A stretch of DNA of 64,000 bases from Flavobacteriales bacterium (GCA_947491305.1 CANLIL010000007.1:1-64000); one strand, 5' to 3'. Shown: positions 28,899-39,490, numbered from the stretch's first letter. The notes: a model not told the origin generated them from the letters alone. Numbers and translations: made by a program.

Positions 28899-31298
28899 TT
28901 AAAATTTCAAGGTGTACTGAAGCATGATGGTACGAGGCGGTTCAATTTTCAAAGGACGCAACGAATAAATTCGGTTGAAAACATTTGAAGAGATAATCGC
29001 TAATTTGTGCTTTTCATTGAATTGATAGGATAAACGTGCATCAAAGATCCAATTTCCAAAGCGATGTGCGTTGTAATAATCCATGTAGCGAATATCTTGC
29101 AGCAATTCATTATCGACGGTGATTTGCTCAAAATCTTCAATAATTTTATCCATGTTGACAATTTTACTGAAATATTTTGCGCTGAAGCCAAGACTAATCT
29201 TCTTGTTGTAAACAAGTTCAACATCTGCTTTAACATTGTGTAAGAAACGGTATTTTAAGATTTTATTGGTTGGATCCAATGAAGTTGTATTATACGTAAA
29301 AACACGATTCAACGAATCAATGGCATACACATAATCTGGCGATAGCGTAGTTGGAACAATGTAATTGTAACCAACAATGAAATTAAGATCTAACTTGGGT
29401 GATAACTTTGCCATACCAGCCATACTTGCATCAATTCCTAAAACCCTTGATTTTCCAGTATTTAAGAATTTAAATCCAGCACTTGAACCCATTGTTTCAA
29501 CAGAAGTAATGGGGTACCAAACTCCAAACATGTATTCAATCGTATTTTGATATTCTTGCCAAAATCCTGCAACATCAATAAAACCAGCTAAACCTCCAAG
29601 TTTAAACCCTTGTTTCAGACCAATTTCAGCATTCCAACTACTTTCGGATTTCAAATCAGGATTAGGGAAAACGCCAAAATTACCCACACCTGTTTTAATG
29701 AATCGTTCGGTAATTGTTGGGAAACGGTAACCTTGTCCAAATGAAGCACGCACATATGTTTCTTTGAAGAATTTCATGCTTGCTCCTGCTCTAAAAATTG
29801 GTTTCAAAGCTTGATTCGTATCGTTCAATTGAAAGTATTCTAAGCGCATTCCAGCAGATAAATTCAAACGTTTACCAACTTTAATTTCGCCTTGCGTGTA
29901 AGCAGATAGGTTGAGCATTTTGTTGTTTGGAGAACCAGATCCAACATAAATCGAAGAAAAAGAATTCACATAATTCCCTGTAATTCCTCCAATGAACTCA
30001 AGTTGTTTCAACTTGTTTATTTTTTTCTGGAACACATAATCCGCATAATAAGAAGTCGCACGGTTGGACTGATTGGCCGTCATTTCATTATCTGTGTGTA
30101 AAATTCGGGTTCTTAAACTATGTTTTCCTTTTTGCGATGAATAATAGTTAATGAATGGGTCTAAATTAAAAATAAACTGATCTTGTAAAAAAACAGCTCC
30201 TGGATACGCTCTAAATAAACCAGTTGTATCGTTTAGCCATGCTAATGCCATTGTAGAATGAGATAACATTGCGTTTCCATTTAATCCATAGGTTAATCCA
30301 TCAATTTTTTTAGAACGGTAACGTAAATTGAAATTTAATCGAATGCGCTGAGCAACCATTTGTCGCTCTTTAAAATTAGAGATTGTATCTGGAAAGATGG
30401 TTGCAACCAATGAATCTGTTTGCGGTGGCCCGATGTAACCGTGATCGTAATTGTAATTTCCTCCGATTACTATATCTAAGTTTTTATGTTGTTTGGAATG
30501 CAAGAAATTGACACCATAAATTCCGGGAAATTCAGTATTCCATTTTGCAATTCCAGGGCTCGAATAAAACCCTGAATAAACGTTTACTTTTGTAACAGGC
30601 TTTGGTCCTGGAAAAGCTGTTCGAATGTGTATTGAACCTGAAAGTGCTGAACTTCCTGATAAAACGGATGCCGCACCTTTAATTACTTCGACTTGATTGA
30701 TATTTTCAACTGGAATAAATCCCCATTCTGGACGACCTGCATCTCCAGATAACATCGGCATATCATCAACAATTACTGCAACTTTTGAACCAACACCAAA
30801 GGTAAAACCACTTCCACCCCTGATTTGTGGTTCTCCATCCAAAATATTCAATCCTGGCGTTTGATCCAATGCAGTTTCGATGCTTCGTGTATTCTTGTTT
30901 TCAATGATCTGTGGTTTAATGACTTGCATCGAAACCGTTTGTTCTTCTAACGGCTTGTCAAATTTCCCAACCTTGACCTCAATAGTTTTCAATTCTAATA
31001 CCAAAGGTTTCAAAGTAAACGTAAAAAACAAGTTGGTATCCTGATTGATTTCAAAATTTACAAATGCACGTTCATACCCAACATTTCTAATTTCGATTTC
31101 ATACACTCCGCGATTCAACAAAAACTGAAATTGTCCTTTGTCATTAGAAACCGTGCTTAAATCACTGTTCTTTAAACGAACGATTGCACCAAAAACAACT
31201 TCATTTTTATCATCAACTATTCTTCCTCTTACACGAGAAGATTGAGCAAAAACAAATGAAACTAAAAAGGTAAGTAATACAGCACTTATAAACTTCAT
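28899..31298 (-). CDS. TonB-dependent receptor, BtuB-like candidate, with N-terminal carboxypeptidase-like domain
   Basis: Signal peptide; GRIVDDKNEVVFGAIVRLKNSDLSTVSNDKGQF; plug domain LDQTPGLNILDGEPQIRGGSGFTFGVGSKVAVIVDDMP; C-terminal TIMLQYTLKF. Confidence 0.88.
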   Translation of the reverse strand: MKFISAVLLTFLVSFVFAQSSRVRGRIVDDKNEVVFGAIVRLKNSDLSTVSNDKGQFQFLLNRGVYEIEIRNVGYERAFVNFEINQDTNLFFTFTLKPLVLELKTIEVKVGKFDKPLEEQTVSMQVIKPQIIENKNTRSIETALDQTPGLNILDGEPQIRGGSGFTFGVGSKVAVIVDDMPMLSGDAGRPEWGFIPVENINQVEVIKGAASVLSGSSALSGSIHIRTAFPGPKPVTKVNVYSGFYSSPGIAKWNTEFPGIYGVNFLHSKQHKNLDIVIGGNYNYDHGYIGPPQTDSLVATIFPDTISNFKERQMVAQRIRLNFNLRYRSKKIDGLTYGLNGNAMLSHSTMALAWLNDTTGLFRAYPGAVFLQDQFIFNLDPFINYYSSQKGKHSLRTRILHTDNEMTANQSNRATSYYADYVFQKKINKLKQLEFIGGITGNYVNSFSSIYVGSGSPNNKMLNLSAYTQGEIKVGKRLNLSAGMRLEYFQLNDTNQALKPIFRAGASMKFFKETYVRASFGQGYRFPTITERFIKTGVGNFGVFPNPDLKSESSWNAEIGLKQGFKLGGLAGFIDVAGFWQEYQNTIEYMFGVWYPITSVETMGSSAGFKFLNTGKSRVLGIDASMAGMAKLSPKLDLNFIVGYNYIVPTTLSPDYVYAIDSLNRVFTYNTTSLDPTNKILKYRFLHNVKADVELVYNKKISLGFSAKYFSKIVNMDKIIEDFEQITVDNELLQDIRYMDYYNAHRFGNWIFDARLSYQFNEKHKLAIISSNVFNRIYSLRPLKIEPPRTIMLQYTLKF

Positions 31299-31305
31299 TA
31301 CTTGT

Positions 31306-32253
31306 TTATTCTTTGATGAATTTAATTACCTGCTGTTGATTACCTGCATACAAATGAATAAAATACATGCCTGCATTCTCTTGAAACAATAGTGAAGTCG
31401 TTTTTTGACCGCTCGCAAGCGTTTTTCCATTGACATCATAAATTTCATACGAGGAAATATCCATTGGCGATTTTATTTGAAGATAGTCACCCGAAATAAA
31501 AACACGCGCCGATTCCAAAGTAAGCTCATCGATTCCAACTGGATTGTAAATTAATTCTACATCGTCAATTAAAACTTCATCATTACCTAAACCTTGACCC
31601 GGTGTTTTATTGGTCGAAAAAGTTAATAGAATATTGGTAATATTAGTTGCTGGTCCAACATAACTAAAAGGAACACTAAAACGCTTCCACAAACCGTTGG
31701 TTGAAGGATAAAATAATTGTGCTTGCGCCATTTGGTGGATTCCTCCTTGGTCATTTGGATCGATAAAATTGTAATTATCATGTAAAATTGCATTCATTAA
31801 GGCTTGATAGTTACCACTTGCTACTACAGGCGTAAATTTAGCCCAAAAAACAATTGAATCTGGATGTTCAATGATTGATTCTGAAAAATTAGGATTGCTT
31901 ACATCTGAATAGGTATGATTTAAGGGACTAATCACTGTTGAACTTGCCATGTTTATGCGACCTAAACTAACTGTTCCGTTAGCAGATGCTCCTAAAATAG
32001 TTTTTGTCCAAATACGCGCACAATATTGTCCAGAAGCACCCGGTCGAACGGCTGTTGAACGTTGCAATTGTTGAGAAGCAAAAGAGGATAAACTTCCTGA
32101 TGCTGATTTAAAACCATTCCAATTGATTGGCTCTTCCGTTGGATTACCTACATTTTCCCATTGTTCAAAATTACTGTTCCCAATTTGGGTTTGACTGAAT
32201 AAATTAAACGCAATAGATATGCTTGTTATGCTAAGTAGTAATTGTTTTTTCAT
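31306..32253 (-). CDS. PCMD-like secreted protein with T9SS type A sorting domain
   Basis: QTQIGNSNFEQWENVGNPTEEPINWNGFKSASG...DEVLIDDVELIYNP; C-term YEIYDVNGKTLASGQKTTSLLFQENAGMYFIHLYAGNQQQVIKFIKE. Confidence 0.7.
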   Translation of the reverse strand: MKKQLLLSITSISIAFNLFSQTQIGNSNFEQWENVGNPTEEPINWNGFKSASGSLSSFASQQLQRSTAVRPGASGQYCARIWTKTILGASANGTVSLGRINMASSTVISPLNHTYSDVSNPNFSESIIEHPDSIVFWAKFTPVVASGNYQALMNAILHDNYNFIDPNDQGGIHQMAQAQLFYPSTNGLWKRFSVPFSYVGPATNITNILLTFSTNKTPGQGLGNDEVLIDDVELIYNPVGIDELTLESARVFISGDYLQIKSPMDISSYEIYDVNGKTLASGQKTTSLLFQENAGMYFIHLYAGNQQQVIKFIKE

Positions 32254-32274
32254 TAATTTATAGTTTTAGTAGAA

Positions 32275-32304
32275 CAAAGATAAAAAACGAAATGAGCTTT
32301 CAAA
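32275..32304 (-). promoter_or_regulatory. Promoter of PCMD-like/TonB receptor unit (TTTG-N18-TATCTTTG)
   Basis: Minus strand TTTG (32301-32304) and TATCTTTG (32275-32282), 22 nt before ATG 32253; no riboswitch between. Confidence 0.6.
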
Positions 32305-32347
32305 GGAAATCTAAAAAACAACCAAAAAAAAGTCTTATTTTTGTTCA

Positions 32348-32971
32348 ATGCAAGTTAAGGATATCGACACGACAAAAGAACTTCCAATTATGGAATATTT
32401 TTACACCATTCAAGGTGAAGGAAGTTATGCTGGTCGTGCAGCTTTTTTTATTCGTTTGGCAGGTTGCGACGTAGGTTGTGTTTGGTGTGATGTAAAAGAA
32501 AGTTGGAATGCTAACGAACATCCGTTGTTGACAATTGACTTCATCATTGAAGAGGTAGTGAAATCAGGTGCGAATTTTGTAGTGATTACAGGTGGTGAAC
32601 CTGCCATGTATGATTTAACAGAATTAACGAAGCGTTTAAAAGTGTTGCAGCTAGAAATTGCCATAGAAACTTCTGGTACATACGCACTAATTGGTCACAT
32701 AGATTGGTATTGTTTTTCTCCTAAGAAATTTAAACAACCCGTTCAAGATGCGTATGATAAAGCTGCTGAATTAAAAGTAATAATCAACCATCCAAGTGAT
32801 TTTGAATTTGCGGAATTACATGCTTCGAAAGTAAATAGTTTATGCAAATTGTATTTACAACCTGAATGGTCGAAACAAGATCGTTTTCTCCCTGAAATAA
32901 TTGCGTATGTCAAACGTTATCCAAAATGGAGGATTTCATTACAAACGCACAAATTCATGCAAATCCCTTAA
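32348..32971 (+). CDS. queE: 7-carboxy-7-deazaguanine synthase (radical SAM)
   Basis: MEYFYTIQGEGSYAGRAAFFIRLAGCDVGCVWCDVKESW; VVITGGEPAMYD. Confidence 0.93.
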   Translation: MQVKDIDTTKELPIMEYFYTIQGEGSYAGRAAFFIRLAGCDVGCVWCDVKESWNANEHPLLTIDFIIEEVVKSGANFVVITGGEPAMYDLTELTKRLKVLQLEIAIETSGTYALIGHIDWYCFSPKKFKQPVQDAYDKAAELKVIINHPSDFEFAELHASKVNSLCKLYLQPEWSKQDRFLPEIIAYVKRYPKWRISLQTHKFMQIP

Positions 32972-32990
32972 TTTTTAATTGCTTTTGACT

Positions 32991-35006
32991 ATGAAATTTT
33001 TAATCTTCTTATTAAGTATTTTTTTCATTCATTCAGTGTCAATTGCACAATTTCACTATTCAAGCAAAAATAAAAAAGCAATTAAATTATTTGAAAAGGG
33101 CCAAAAAGCTCCCAACGAATCATTGGACCCTATTACACGTTTACCTAATTATAAATTAGGGCTTTCTTATTTCAATCAAGCATTAAAAAAAGACCCGCTT
33201 TTTTGGGAAGCACATGTTTTTGCTGGCGAATACTGCGAAATCATGCAAGATTATCCTGCAGCGATTGCACATTATGAAGCAGCGATTCAAATTAATCCGC
33301 AACACAGTCAAACTGGAAGCACGTATTTTTACACAGCAAACCTTTATCAAGCATTGGGTAATTATGAAAAAGGCTTGCGATTTGCAGAACAATTTATTCA
33401 ATACAAAAACACCAATCCTGAATTATTAAAAAAGGCATACACCATTCGAGAAAATTGTTTATTTGCAAGTGATGCCATGCAGCATCCAACAATTTTTAAG
33501 CCAATAAATGTTGGTCCGGGAATTAATACGGCAGATCCTGAATACTACCCAACCATCACTGTAGATGGAAAAACAATGTTGTTTACTCGTAGAATTAAAG
33601 ATGATAAAGCTCAAAATCAACAAAAATTACAAGAAGATTTTTTTGTTTCGCATTATACCAATAAGTGGGAACAAGCGCAACCAATGCCAAAAAACATAAA
33701 CACATCTTTAAATGAAGGCGCTCCGTCAATTGCTGCAGATGGTAGATCCTTGATTTTTGTAGCTTGTTCTGATCAATCAGGTAATAACAATTACGGCGAC
33801 GCAAGAACCGGTAAAGGAAGTTGTGATTTATTTTACACTAAAAAATTAGGGTCAAAATGGCTCAACCCAATTAACCTTCCTGGAAGTGTAAATACTGGTA
33901 CGTGGGAATCTCAACCATCTTTATCTGCTGATGGAAAAACACTTTATTTTATTCGTAGAGTTAACAAACGCGGTGAAGCAGCTAATTCTGATATTTTTGT
34001 TTCGCATTTATTGGACAACGGAGATTGGTCGACGGCTAAAGCATTACCCAATAACATTAATACACCTTTGGAAGAAGAATCTGTTTTGATTCATCCAGAC
34101 GGAAAAACTTTATATTTTGCTTCTCGCGGACACATTGGTATGGGAGGATCAGATTTATTCCTTTCAACATTAGACGCAACAGGTAAATGGTCCAATCCAA
34201 AAAATTTAGGTTATCCAATTAACACAAATTTTGATGAAAATTCGTTACTCGTTTCTGCTGAAGGAACAATTGCCTATTTTGCATCGAACAGAACCGGTGG
34301 CTTTGGTCAATTGGATATTTACTCGTTTGAAATGCCGGAAGAATTGCGACCGACCAAAACACTTTATTTTGAAGGGATTGTTTACGATGCGGTAACTAAA
34401 AAACCGTTAGCTGGGAAATTCCAATTAATTGATTTACAATCTAGTAAAGAAATTATTTTTTCTGAAGCAGATAAGATTACTGGAGAATTTTTAGTTTCTT
34501 TACCCTTAAATAAATCGTATGCCTTGAATGTTAGTTACCCAGGTTATACTTTTTATTCTGAAAATTTTAATATGCTCGACACGTCAAATCTTTCAGCAAT
34601 TCACTTAGATGTTCCTATGATTCCAATAACCAGCGAACAACCTAATTTATTAGCCAATGTATTTTTTGATTTAGGAAAAGCAAACCTCCGTAATGAATCG
34701 TTTGTTGAATTGAATAAATTAGTTGATTTTCTGCAAAAAAACCCATCGCTTTCAATAGAAATTAGCGGTCACACAGATAATCGTGGCGATGCCAATGTAA
34801 ACCTTCAGCTATCAACAGATCGCGCCAAAACAGTTTACGCGTACATTATTGGAAAAGGAATTGATCAAAAAAGACTAACTTACAAAGGTTATGGATCTAG
34901 CCAGCCAATCAATTCTGTTGAAGACATTGCAAAAATAACAACTGAAGTTGCTAAAGAAAAAGCACATCAAATGAATCGTAGAACAGAATATAAACTTTTA
35001 AAATGA
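32991..35006 (+). CDS. OmpA-family protein with TPR and WD40-like/PD40 repeats
   Basis: TPR at N-term; YYPTITVDGKTMLFTRR, PSLSADGKTLYFIRR repeats; C-term ANVFFDLGKANLRNESF...ISGHTDNRGDANVNLQLSTDRAKTVYAYI. Confidence 0.9.
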   Translation: MKFLIFLLSIFFIHSVSIAQFHYSSKNKKAIKLFEKGQKAPNESLDPITRLPNYKLGLSYFNQALKKDPLFWEAHVFAGEYCEIMQDYPAAIAHYEAAIQINPQHSQTGSTYFYTANLYQALGNYEKGLRFAEQFIQYKNTNPELLKKAYTIRENCLFASDAMQHPTIFKPINVGPGINTADPEYYPTITVDGKTMLFTRRIKDDKAQNQQKLQEDFFVSHYTNKWEQAQPMPKNINTSLNEGAPSIAADGRSLIFVACSDQSGNNNYGDARTGKGSCDLFYTKKLGSKWLNPINLPGSVNTGTWESQPSLSADGKTLYFIRRVNKRGEAANSDIFVSHLLDNGDWSTAKALPNNINTPLEEESVLIHPDGKTLYFASRGHIGMGGSDLFLSTLDATGKWSNPKNLGYPINTNFDENSLLVSAEGTIAYFASNRTGGFGQLDIYSFEMPEELRPTKTLYFEGIVYDAVTKKPLAGKFQLIDLQSSKEIIFSEADKITGEFLVSLPLNKSYALNVSYPGYTFYSENFNMLDTSNLSAIHLDVPMIPITSEQPNLLANVFFDLGKANLRNESFVELNKLVDFLQKNPSLSIEISGHTDNRGDANVNLQLSTDRAKTVYAYIIGKGIDQKRLTYKGYGSSQPINSVEDIAKITTEVAKEKAHQMNRRTEYKLLK

Positions 35007-35956
35007 TGCATTTTATTAAACTTATCCGTCCGATTAATTTATTAATCATCGCCATCACGATGTATGGTGTTCGTTTTTACGTCTTGGAAGTACACTACTT
35101 TGAAAAAGTAAAAGACAATGCGCTTGACTTTTTTCTATTGGTTTTTTCAACCGTAATTATTGCTGCAGCCGGTAATATTATCAACGATTATTTTGATGTG
35201 CGTGCTGACCGCATAAACAAACCTGAACGATTAATTATTACAAAACATATCAAACGTCGTTGGGCAATCTTAATTCATTGGATTTTTAACGGTATTGCCT
35301 TTGGAATTGCCCTATATTTAAGTATCAAATATCAATCGTTGTGGTTTGTTTTCATTCACTTGCTTTCAATCAATGCACTTTGGTTCTACAGCATGCTTTT
35401 TAAACGAAAAGTTTTTATTGGAAACTTAATGGTGGCTGCATTAACTGCATTAGTTCCAATTTTAGCAGTAGTTTATTTTAAAGTTGGAAACACTTACCAT
35501 TTGGCATTTTCTGAGTTCAAATCAGACTCTTGGATAGCAATTATCAACTACGATTTCTTTTATGTACTAGCATTTTTTGCCTTCATTCAAAACTTAGCAC
35601 GTGAAATTATCAAAGATATGCAAGATGTTGAAGGCGATAAATTGATATACGCTACTTCTCTACCAATGATTTGGGGAGAAAAAAAAGCCATTTGGGTTGT
35701 AACATTGTTACTTTCTATTCTTCCAATATTTTACCTCGTTTTCTCGCTAGTATATGCAAAAGCTGCGTTTGAAGGCATTCATTACTACATTGCGACCATT
35801 CCTTTTATTTTGGTGGTTGTAATCAACTTAACAGTTGTGTTCTTAAGCTTTAAAGATCAAACAAAGCGTTTGAAATTATACGATAACTTGATTAAAATAT
35901 CCATGCTAATTGGTGTGTTATCGACTTTTTACATTGCTTCATTGGCGACATTTTAA
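35003..35956 (+). CDS. UbiA-family prenyltransferase
   Basis: GNIINDYFDVRADRINKPERLI; NLAREIIKDMQDVEGDKLIYATSLPMIWG. Confidence 0.9.
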   Translation: MMHFIKLIRPINLLIIAITMYGVRFYVLEVHYFEKVKDNALDFFLLVFSTVIIAAAGNIINDYFDVRADRINKPERLIITKHIKRRWAILIHWIFNGIAFGIALYLSIKYQSLWFVFIHLLSINALWFYSMLFKRKVFIGNLMVAALTALVPILAVVYFKVGNTYHLAFSEFKSDSWIAIINYDFFYVLAFFAFIQNLAREIIKDMQDVEGDKLIYATSLPMIWGEKKAIWVVTLLLSILPIFYLVFSLVYAKAAFEGIHYYIATIPFILVVVINLTVVFLSFKDQTKRLKLYDNLIKISMLIGVLSTFYIASLATF

Positions 35957-35967
35957 CCTTTCATTGC

Positions 35968-36528
35968 ATGCAACTTATTTTAGGATCAAAATCTCCTCGT
36001 AGAAAAGAATTACTTGCCTTACTCGGTTACCAATTTGAAATTAGAACGAAAGAAACAGATGAATCGTATCCTGAAACTTTAAGCATTGAAGAAATTGCTC
36101 CGTTCATTGCGAATAAAAAAGCGCGTGACTTACTACCAACATTAACAACTGACGAGGTTATTATTTGTGCAGATACAATTGTTGTACTTGGCAATCAAAT
36201 TTTAGGAAAACCAGAAAATGCACAACATGCCATTGAAATGCTGTCTTCGCTTTCAGGGAAAGAACACCAAGTAATTACTGGAGTTGTCATTGCTTCTATT
36301 TCTAAAAAAGTAGTGTTTTCTGTGCAAACACTTGTTCAATTTAAAGCACTTTCAACAGCAAACATTGAACAATATGTTGCAACCAATCAACCATTCGATA
36401 AAGCAGGTTCTTATGGTATTCAAGAATTTATTGGGGCGATTGGAATTGAGCGCATTCAAGGTTCATACAACAATGTTGTTGGCTTACCTACAGCAGAAGT
36501 ATTTGAAGCGCTAAAATCTTTTGAATAA
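35968..36528 (+). CDS. maf: Maf-family nucleotide pyrophosphatase
   Basis: LILGSKSPRRKELLALLGY; ICADTIVVLGNQILGKPEN; GSYNNVVGLP. Confidence 0.93.
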   Translation: MQLILGSKSPRRKELLALLGYQFEIRTKETDESYPETLSIEEIAPFIANKKARDLLPTLTTDEVIICADTIVVLGNQILGKPENAQHAIEMLSSLSGKEHQVITGVVIASISKKVVFSVQTLVQFKALSTANIEQYVATNQPFDKAGSYGIQEFIGAIGIERIQGSYNNVVGLPTAEVFEALKSFE

Positions 36529-36556
36529 AAAAAGGCCGATATTTCTATCGACCTTT
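36526..36556 (-). terminator. Intrinsic terminator of OmpA gene
   Basis: Minus strand AAAGGTCGATAGAAATATCGGCCTTTTTTT. Confidence 0.83.
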
Positions 36557-36578
36557 CTGCACTAATTATTTATCACAA

Positions 36579-37763
36579 TTAACGTACTTTAAACGTTACT
36601 CTTCTATTTTTTGCTTGCTTTAAATCATCTTCGTCAACTGTAGAAATCTCTTCATTTGGCAATTCACTTCCTTGTGGGGAAGCAATTAAACGCGCCTCAG
36701 CAATTCCATTTTCAACGAAATAAGTTTGAATAGCATCAACACGTTTTGTTGACATTTCAGCATATTGACCTTTTTCTTTTCCAACTTTATCTTCTTCAGG
36801 ATCACTGTGACCTAAAATCTCCAATTTCATTGTTGGATTTTCTTTCAATGTTTTAACAACGAAATCTAAAGCTTCTTTTCCAGTTGGAGTTACAGTTGAT
36901 TTTCCAAATGCAAAAAACAATTGGTGTTTTTCGATTTTTTGAGTCGGATTCATTTTATCATTCAAATTCACCGCTTTTTGGTAAACTGTTGTTGAGTAAT
37001 TGTCTTGATCAACTTCGATTTGGCAATCACATTTGTCTTTTTTACCTAATAACTCAACAGATACATCATCAATGTAATAGTATGCTGCAACAATTTGATT
37101 GATTTTCAAATCTTTGTTCTTACGATTCGTTTCTGAACTTGTATTTGCATCTGGGTAAAAATTCCCAATAGTAATAAATTTCTCACCACCTGTTGCTTCG
37201 TATATTCCACAAACTTGATCCCAATTGTACATTTGGTTGATTTTTTTGGTCTCGTTGTTAGCATGAAGAACGTGCGCAACATCTTTAATGATTCCTTTAT
37301 CCTCTGTACCAAATTGTTTTTTAGAAAAATTAATTCCAATTTGATTACAAGCATATTTTGAACCATCCGCCAATGACAAGCTAAATTTTACACAGTAACG
37401 CATTCCTTTTTTCAAAGGCGTACTTAATTTAGTCATCAAATAAGATCTAGGCACTTTATTTCCAACTGAAAAAGCAACAATTCCAGCATAATTAGAACCT
37501 TCTTTTGCATCTTCTTTTCCATACATATTGTCTGGAACGTTGATTTCTAAAACTTTACCTGGAACAAACAAATCTGCTTGAACAGCTGTTGGAGACGTCC
37601 AACCTGTAGCACTTGAAATAGCACCAACTTTTTTAATTTTTCCTTCAGTTGCTTCGAAACTTCCGTTAGGAACTAAATTTTCTTGAGCAATTGCATTCAA
37701 TGTACTTAGTCCTAAAACTAAAACGGTACTAATGCGCATCATTTTTTTAGAAACGTATTTCAT
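36579..37763 (-). CDS. OmpA-family outer membrane protein
   Basis: Signal peptide; [14 protein letters not shown]-term [41 protein letters not shown]. Overlaps hemE stop by about 17 bp; M8 or M9 is an alternative start. Confidence 0.88.
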   Translation of the reverse strand: MKYVSKKMMRISTVLVLGLSTLNAIAQENLVPNGSFEATEGKIKKVGAISSATGWTSPTAVQADLFVPGKVLEINVPDNMYGKEDAKEGSNYAGIVAFSVGNKVPRSYLMTKLSTPLKKGMRYCVKFSLSLADGSKYACNQIGINFSKKQFGTEDKGIIKDVAHVLHANNETKKINQMYNWDQVCGIYEATGGEKFITIGNFYPDANTSSETNRKNKDLKINQIVAAYYYIDDVSVELLGKKDKCDCQIEVDQDNYSTTVYQKAVNLNDKMNPTQKIEKHQLFFAFGKSTVTPTGKEALDFVVKTLKENPTMKLEILGHSDPEEDKVGKEKGQYAEMSTKRVDAIQTYFVENGIAEARLIASPQGSELPNEEISTVDEDDLKQAKNRRVTFKVR

Positions 37764-38784
37764 AATTTTTAACTGTTTTTATAAATGTTTTAACCTTTTC
37801 AGGATCAATGTCTGGATATACTCCGTGACCCAAATTTACAATATGTCTTTGACTTTCAAAGCGATTCAACATATTTATTGTAGATTTTTCTACTTCAGCA
37901 TGTGATGCATACAACGCACATGGGTCTAAATTCCCTTGTAAAGTCCTTGTTTCACCTACTTCTTTACGAATTGCAACAGCATCCATATTCCAATCCAATC
38001 CGATCGTGTTACAATTCAATTTTGCTAAATCATTCACAGAATTAATTGCTCCTTTTGAAAAAAGTGTCAACGGAACCTCATTGATTGCATTGGCGATTTT
38101 ATCCAAATACCGTAAACCAAATTCTGCATATTGTTCCGTACCCAAAATTCCTGCCCAAGAGTCAAATAGCTGCAACATTTGAGCACCTGCATTCACTTGT
38201 GCTTTCAAATAGCTGATGGTTACATCTGTAATACGATTCAATAATTCATGTGCCAACGTTGGATTGGTATACAACATTTTACGCGATTCAGAAAACGTTT
38301 TAGAACCTTTCCCTTCCACCATGTAACAAAAAATTGTCCATGGAGCACCAGCAAATCCAATTAAAGGAACACGTCCATTCAATTCTTTTTTGGTAAGGCG
38401 AATGGCTTCAAGTACGTACCCTAATCGATCTTCAATATCGAAATTAGTTTCAGCATATTTTAAATCATCCATTGTTTGAATAGTTTTTTCAAACCAAGGA
38501 CCTTTTTGTTCTAACATTTGATATTCCAAGCCCATCGCTTCTGGAACGACTAAAATATCAGAGAAAATAATTGCCGCATCAACATCCAAGATATCAACTG
38601 GTTGAATGGTAACCTCAGCCGCAAATTCTGGTGTTTCCACCAATTCTTTAAACCCAGAAAGTTTCGAACGAACCGCTCTGTATTCAGGTAAAATTCGTCC
38701 AGCTTGTCGCATCAACCAAACAGGATAACGCTCAATGGCTTCTCCTCTTGCAGCGCGTAATATTAAATCATTTTTTAATTCCAT
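37747..38784 (-). CDS. hemE: Uroporphyrinogen decarboxylase
   Basis: [56 protein letters not shown]. Start MELKND at 38784. Confidence 0.96.
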   Translation of the reverse strand: MELKNDLILRAARGEAIERYPVWLMRQAGRILPEYRAVRSKLSGFKELVETPEFAAEVTIQPVDILDVDAAIIFSDILVVPEAMGLEYQMLEQKGPWFEKTIQTMDDLKYAETNFDIEDRLGYVLEAIRLTKKELNGRVPLIGFAGAPWTIFCYMVEGKGSKTFSESRKMLYTNPTLAHELLNRITDVTISYLKAQVNAGAQMLQLFDSWAGILGTEQYAEFGLRYLDKIANAINEVPLTLFSKGAINSVNDLAKLNCNTIGLDWNMDAVAIRKEVGETRTLQGNLDPCALYASHAEVEKSTINMLNRFESQRHIVNLGHGVYPDIDPEKVKTFIKTVKNYEIRF

Positions 38785-38789
38785 TGGAG

Positions 38790-38797
38790 CAAAGATA
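38790..38797 (-). promoter_or_regulatory. -7 element TATCTTTG 5 nt before hemE ATG
   Basis: Minus-strand TATCTTTGCTCCAATGG. Confidence 0.55.
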
Positions 38798-38824
38798 AGC
38801 AATCATTTTTTTTTATGGTAGAAC

Positions 38825-39490
38825 TTACCATTGAATTTCAGTCAAACCATGTTGCTTTAAATAATGATTGGTTTTAGAAAATGGTTTTGAACCAAAAAAA
38901 CCTCGATAAGCAGCTAATGGCGATGGATGTGGAGCTGTTAATATCAAATGTTTCGTTCCATCAATCAAACGCGTTTTACTTTGAGCATGCGCTCCCCACA
39001 AAATAAAAACTAAATGCTCTTTATTCGATGATAGCATTTCAATTACTGCATCTGTAAACAATTCCCAACCAAAGTGACCATGACTACCTGGCTTACCTTC
39101 TTCAACCGTTAATGCTGTATTCAATAACAAGACACCCTGTTCTGCCCAAGGCTCTAAATTACCCGACAAAAGAATTGAACGTTTTACATCTTCTTGAAGT
39201 TCTTTGAAAATATTGATTAAACTTTTAGGATTTTTTTTCAAAGATGGATCAACTGAAAAACACAAACCATTGGCATGTCCAATTGTTGGATAGGGATCTT
39301 GACCTAAAATAATGACTTTTGTTGCTTCAAACGAACATTTTCCAAATGCATTAAACACTAACTCTTTTGAAGGAAAGACTTGTATATCCTCTGAAGCATA
39401 AGCCTTTTCGACGCATTGCATTAAAGTTAAAAAATAAGATTTTTCAACTTCAGACATTAATTGATTTTTCCACGATTGAGGTAATTCCAT
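38825..39490 (-). CDS. ung: Uracil-DNA glycosylase
   Basis: KVIILGQDPYPTIGHANGLCFS; GVLLLNTALTVEEGKPGSH; LTAPHPSPLAAYRGFFG. Confidence 0.95.
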   Translation of the reverse strand: MELPQSWKNQLMSEVEKSYFLTLMQCVEKAYASEDIQVFPSKELVFNAFGKCSFEATKVIILGQDPYPTIGHANGLCFSVDPSLKKNPKSLINIFKELQEDVKRSILLSGNLEPWAEQGVLLLNTALTVEEGKPGSHGHFGWELFTDAVIEMLSSNKEHLVFILWGAHAQSKTRLIDGTKHLILTAPHPSPLAAYRGFFGSKPFSKTNHYLKQHGLTEIQW

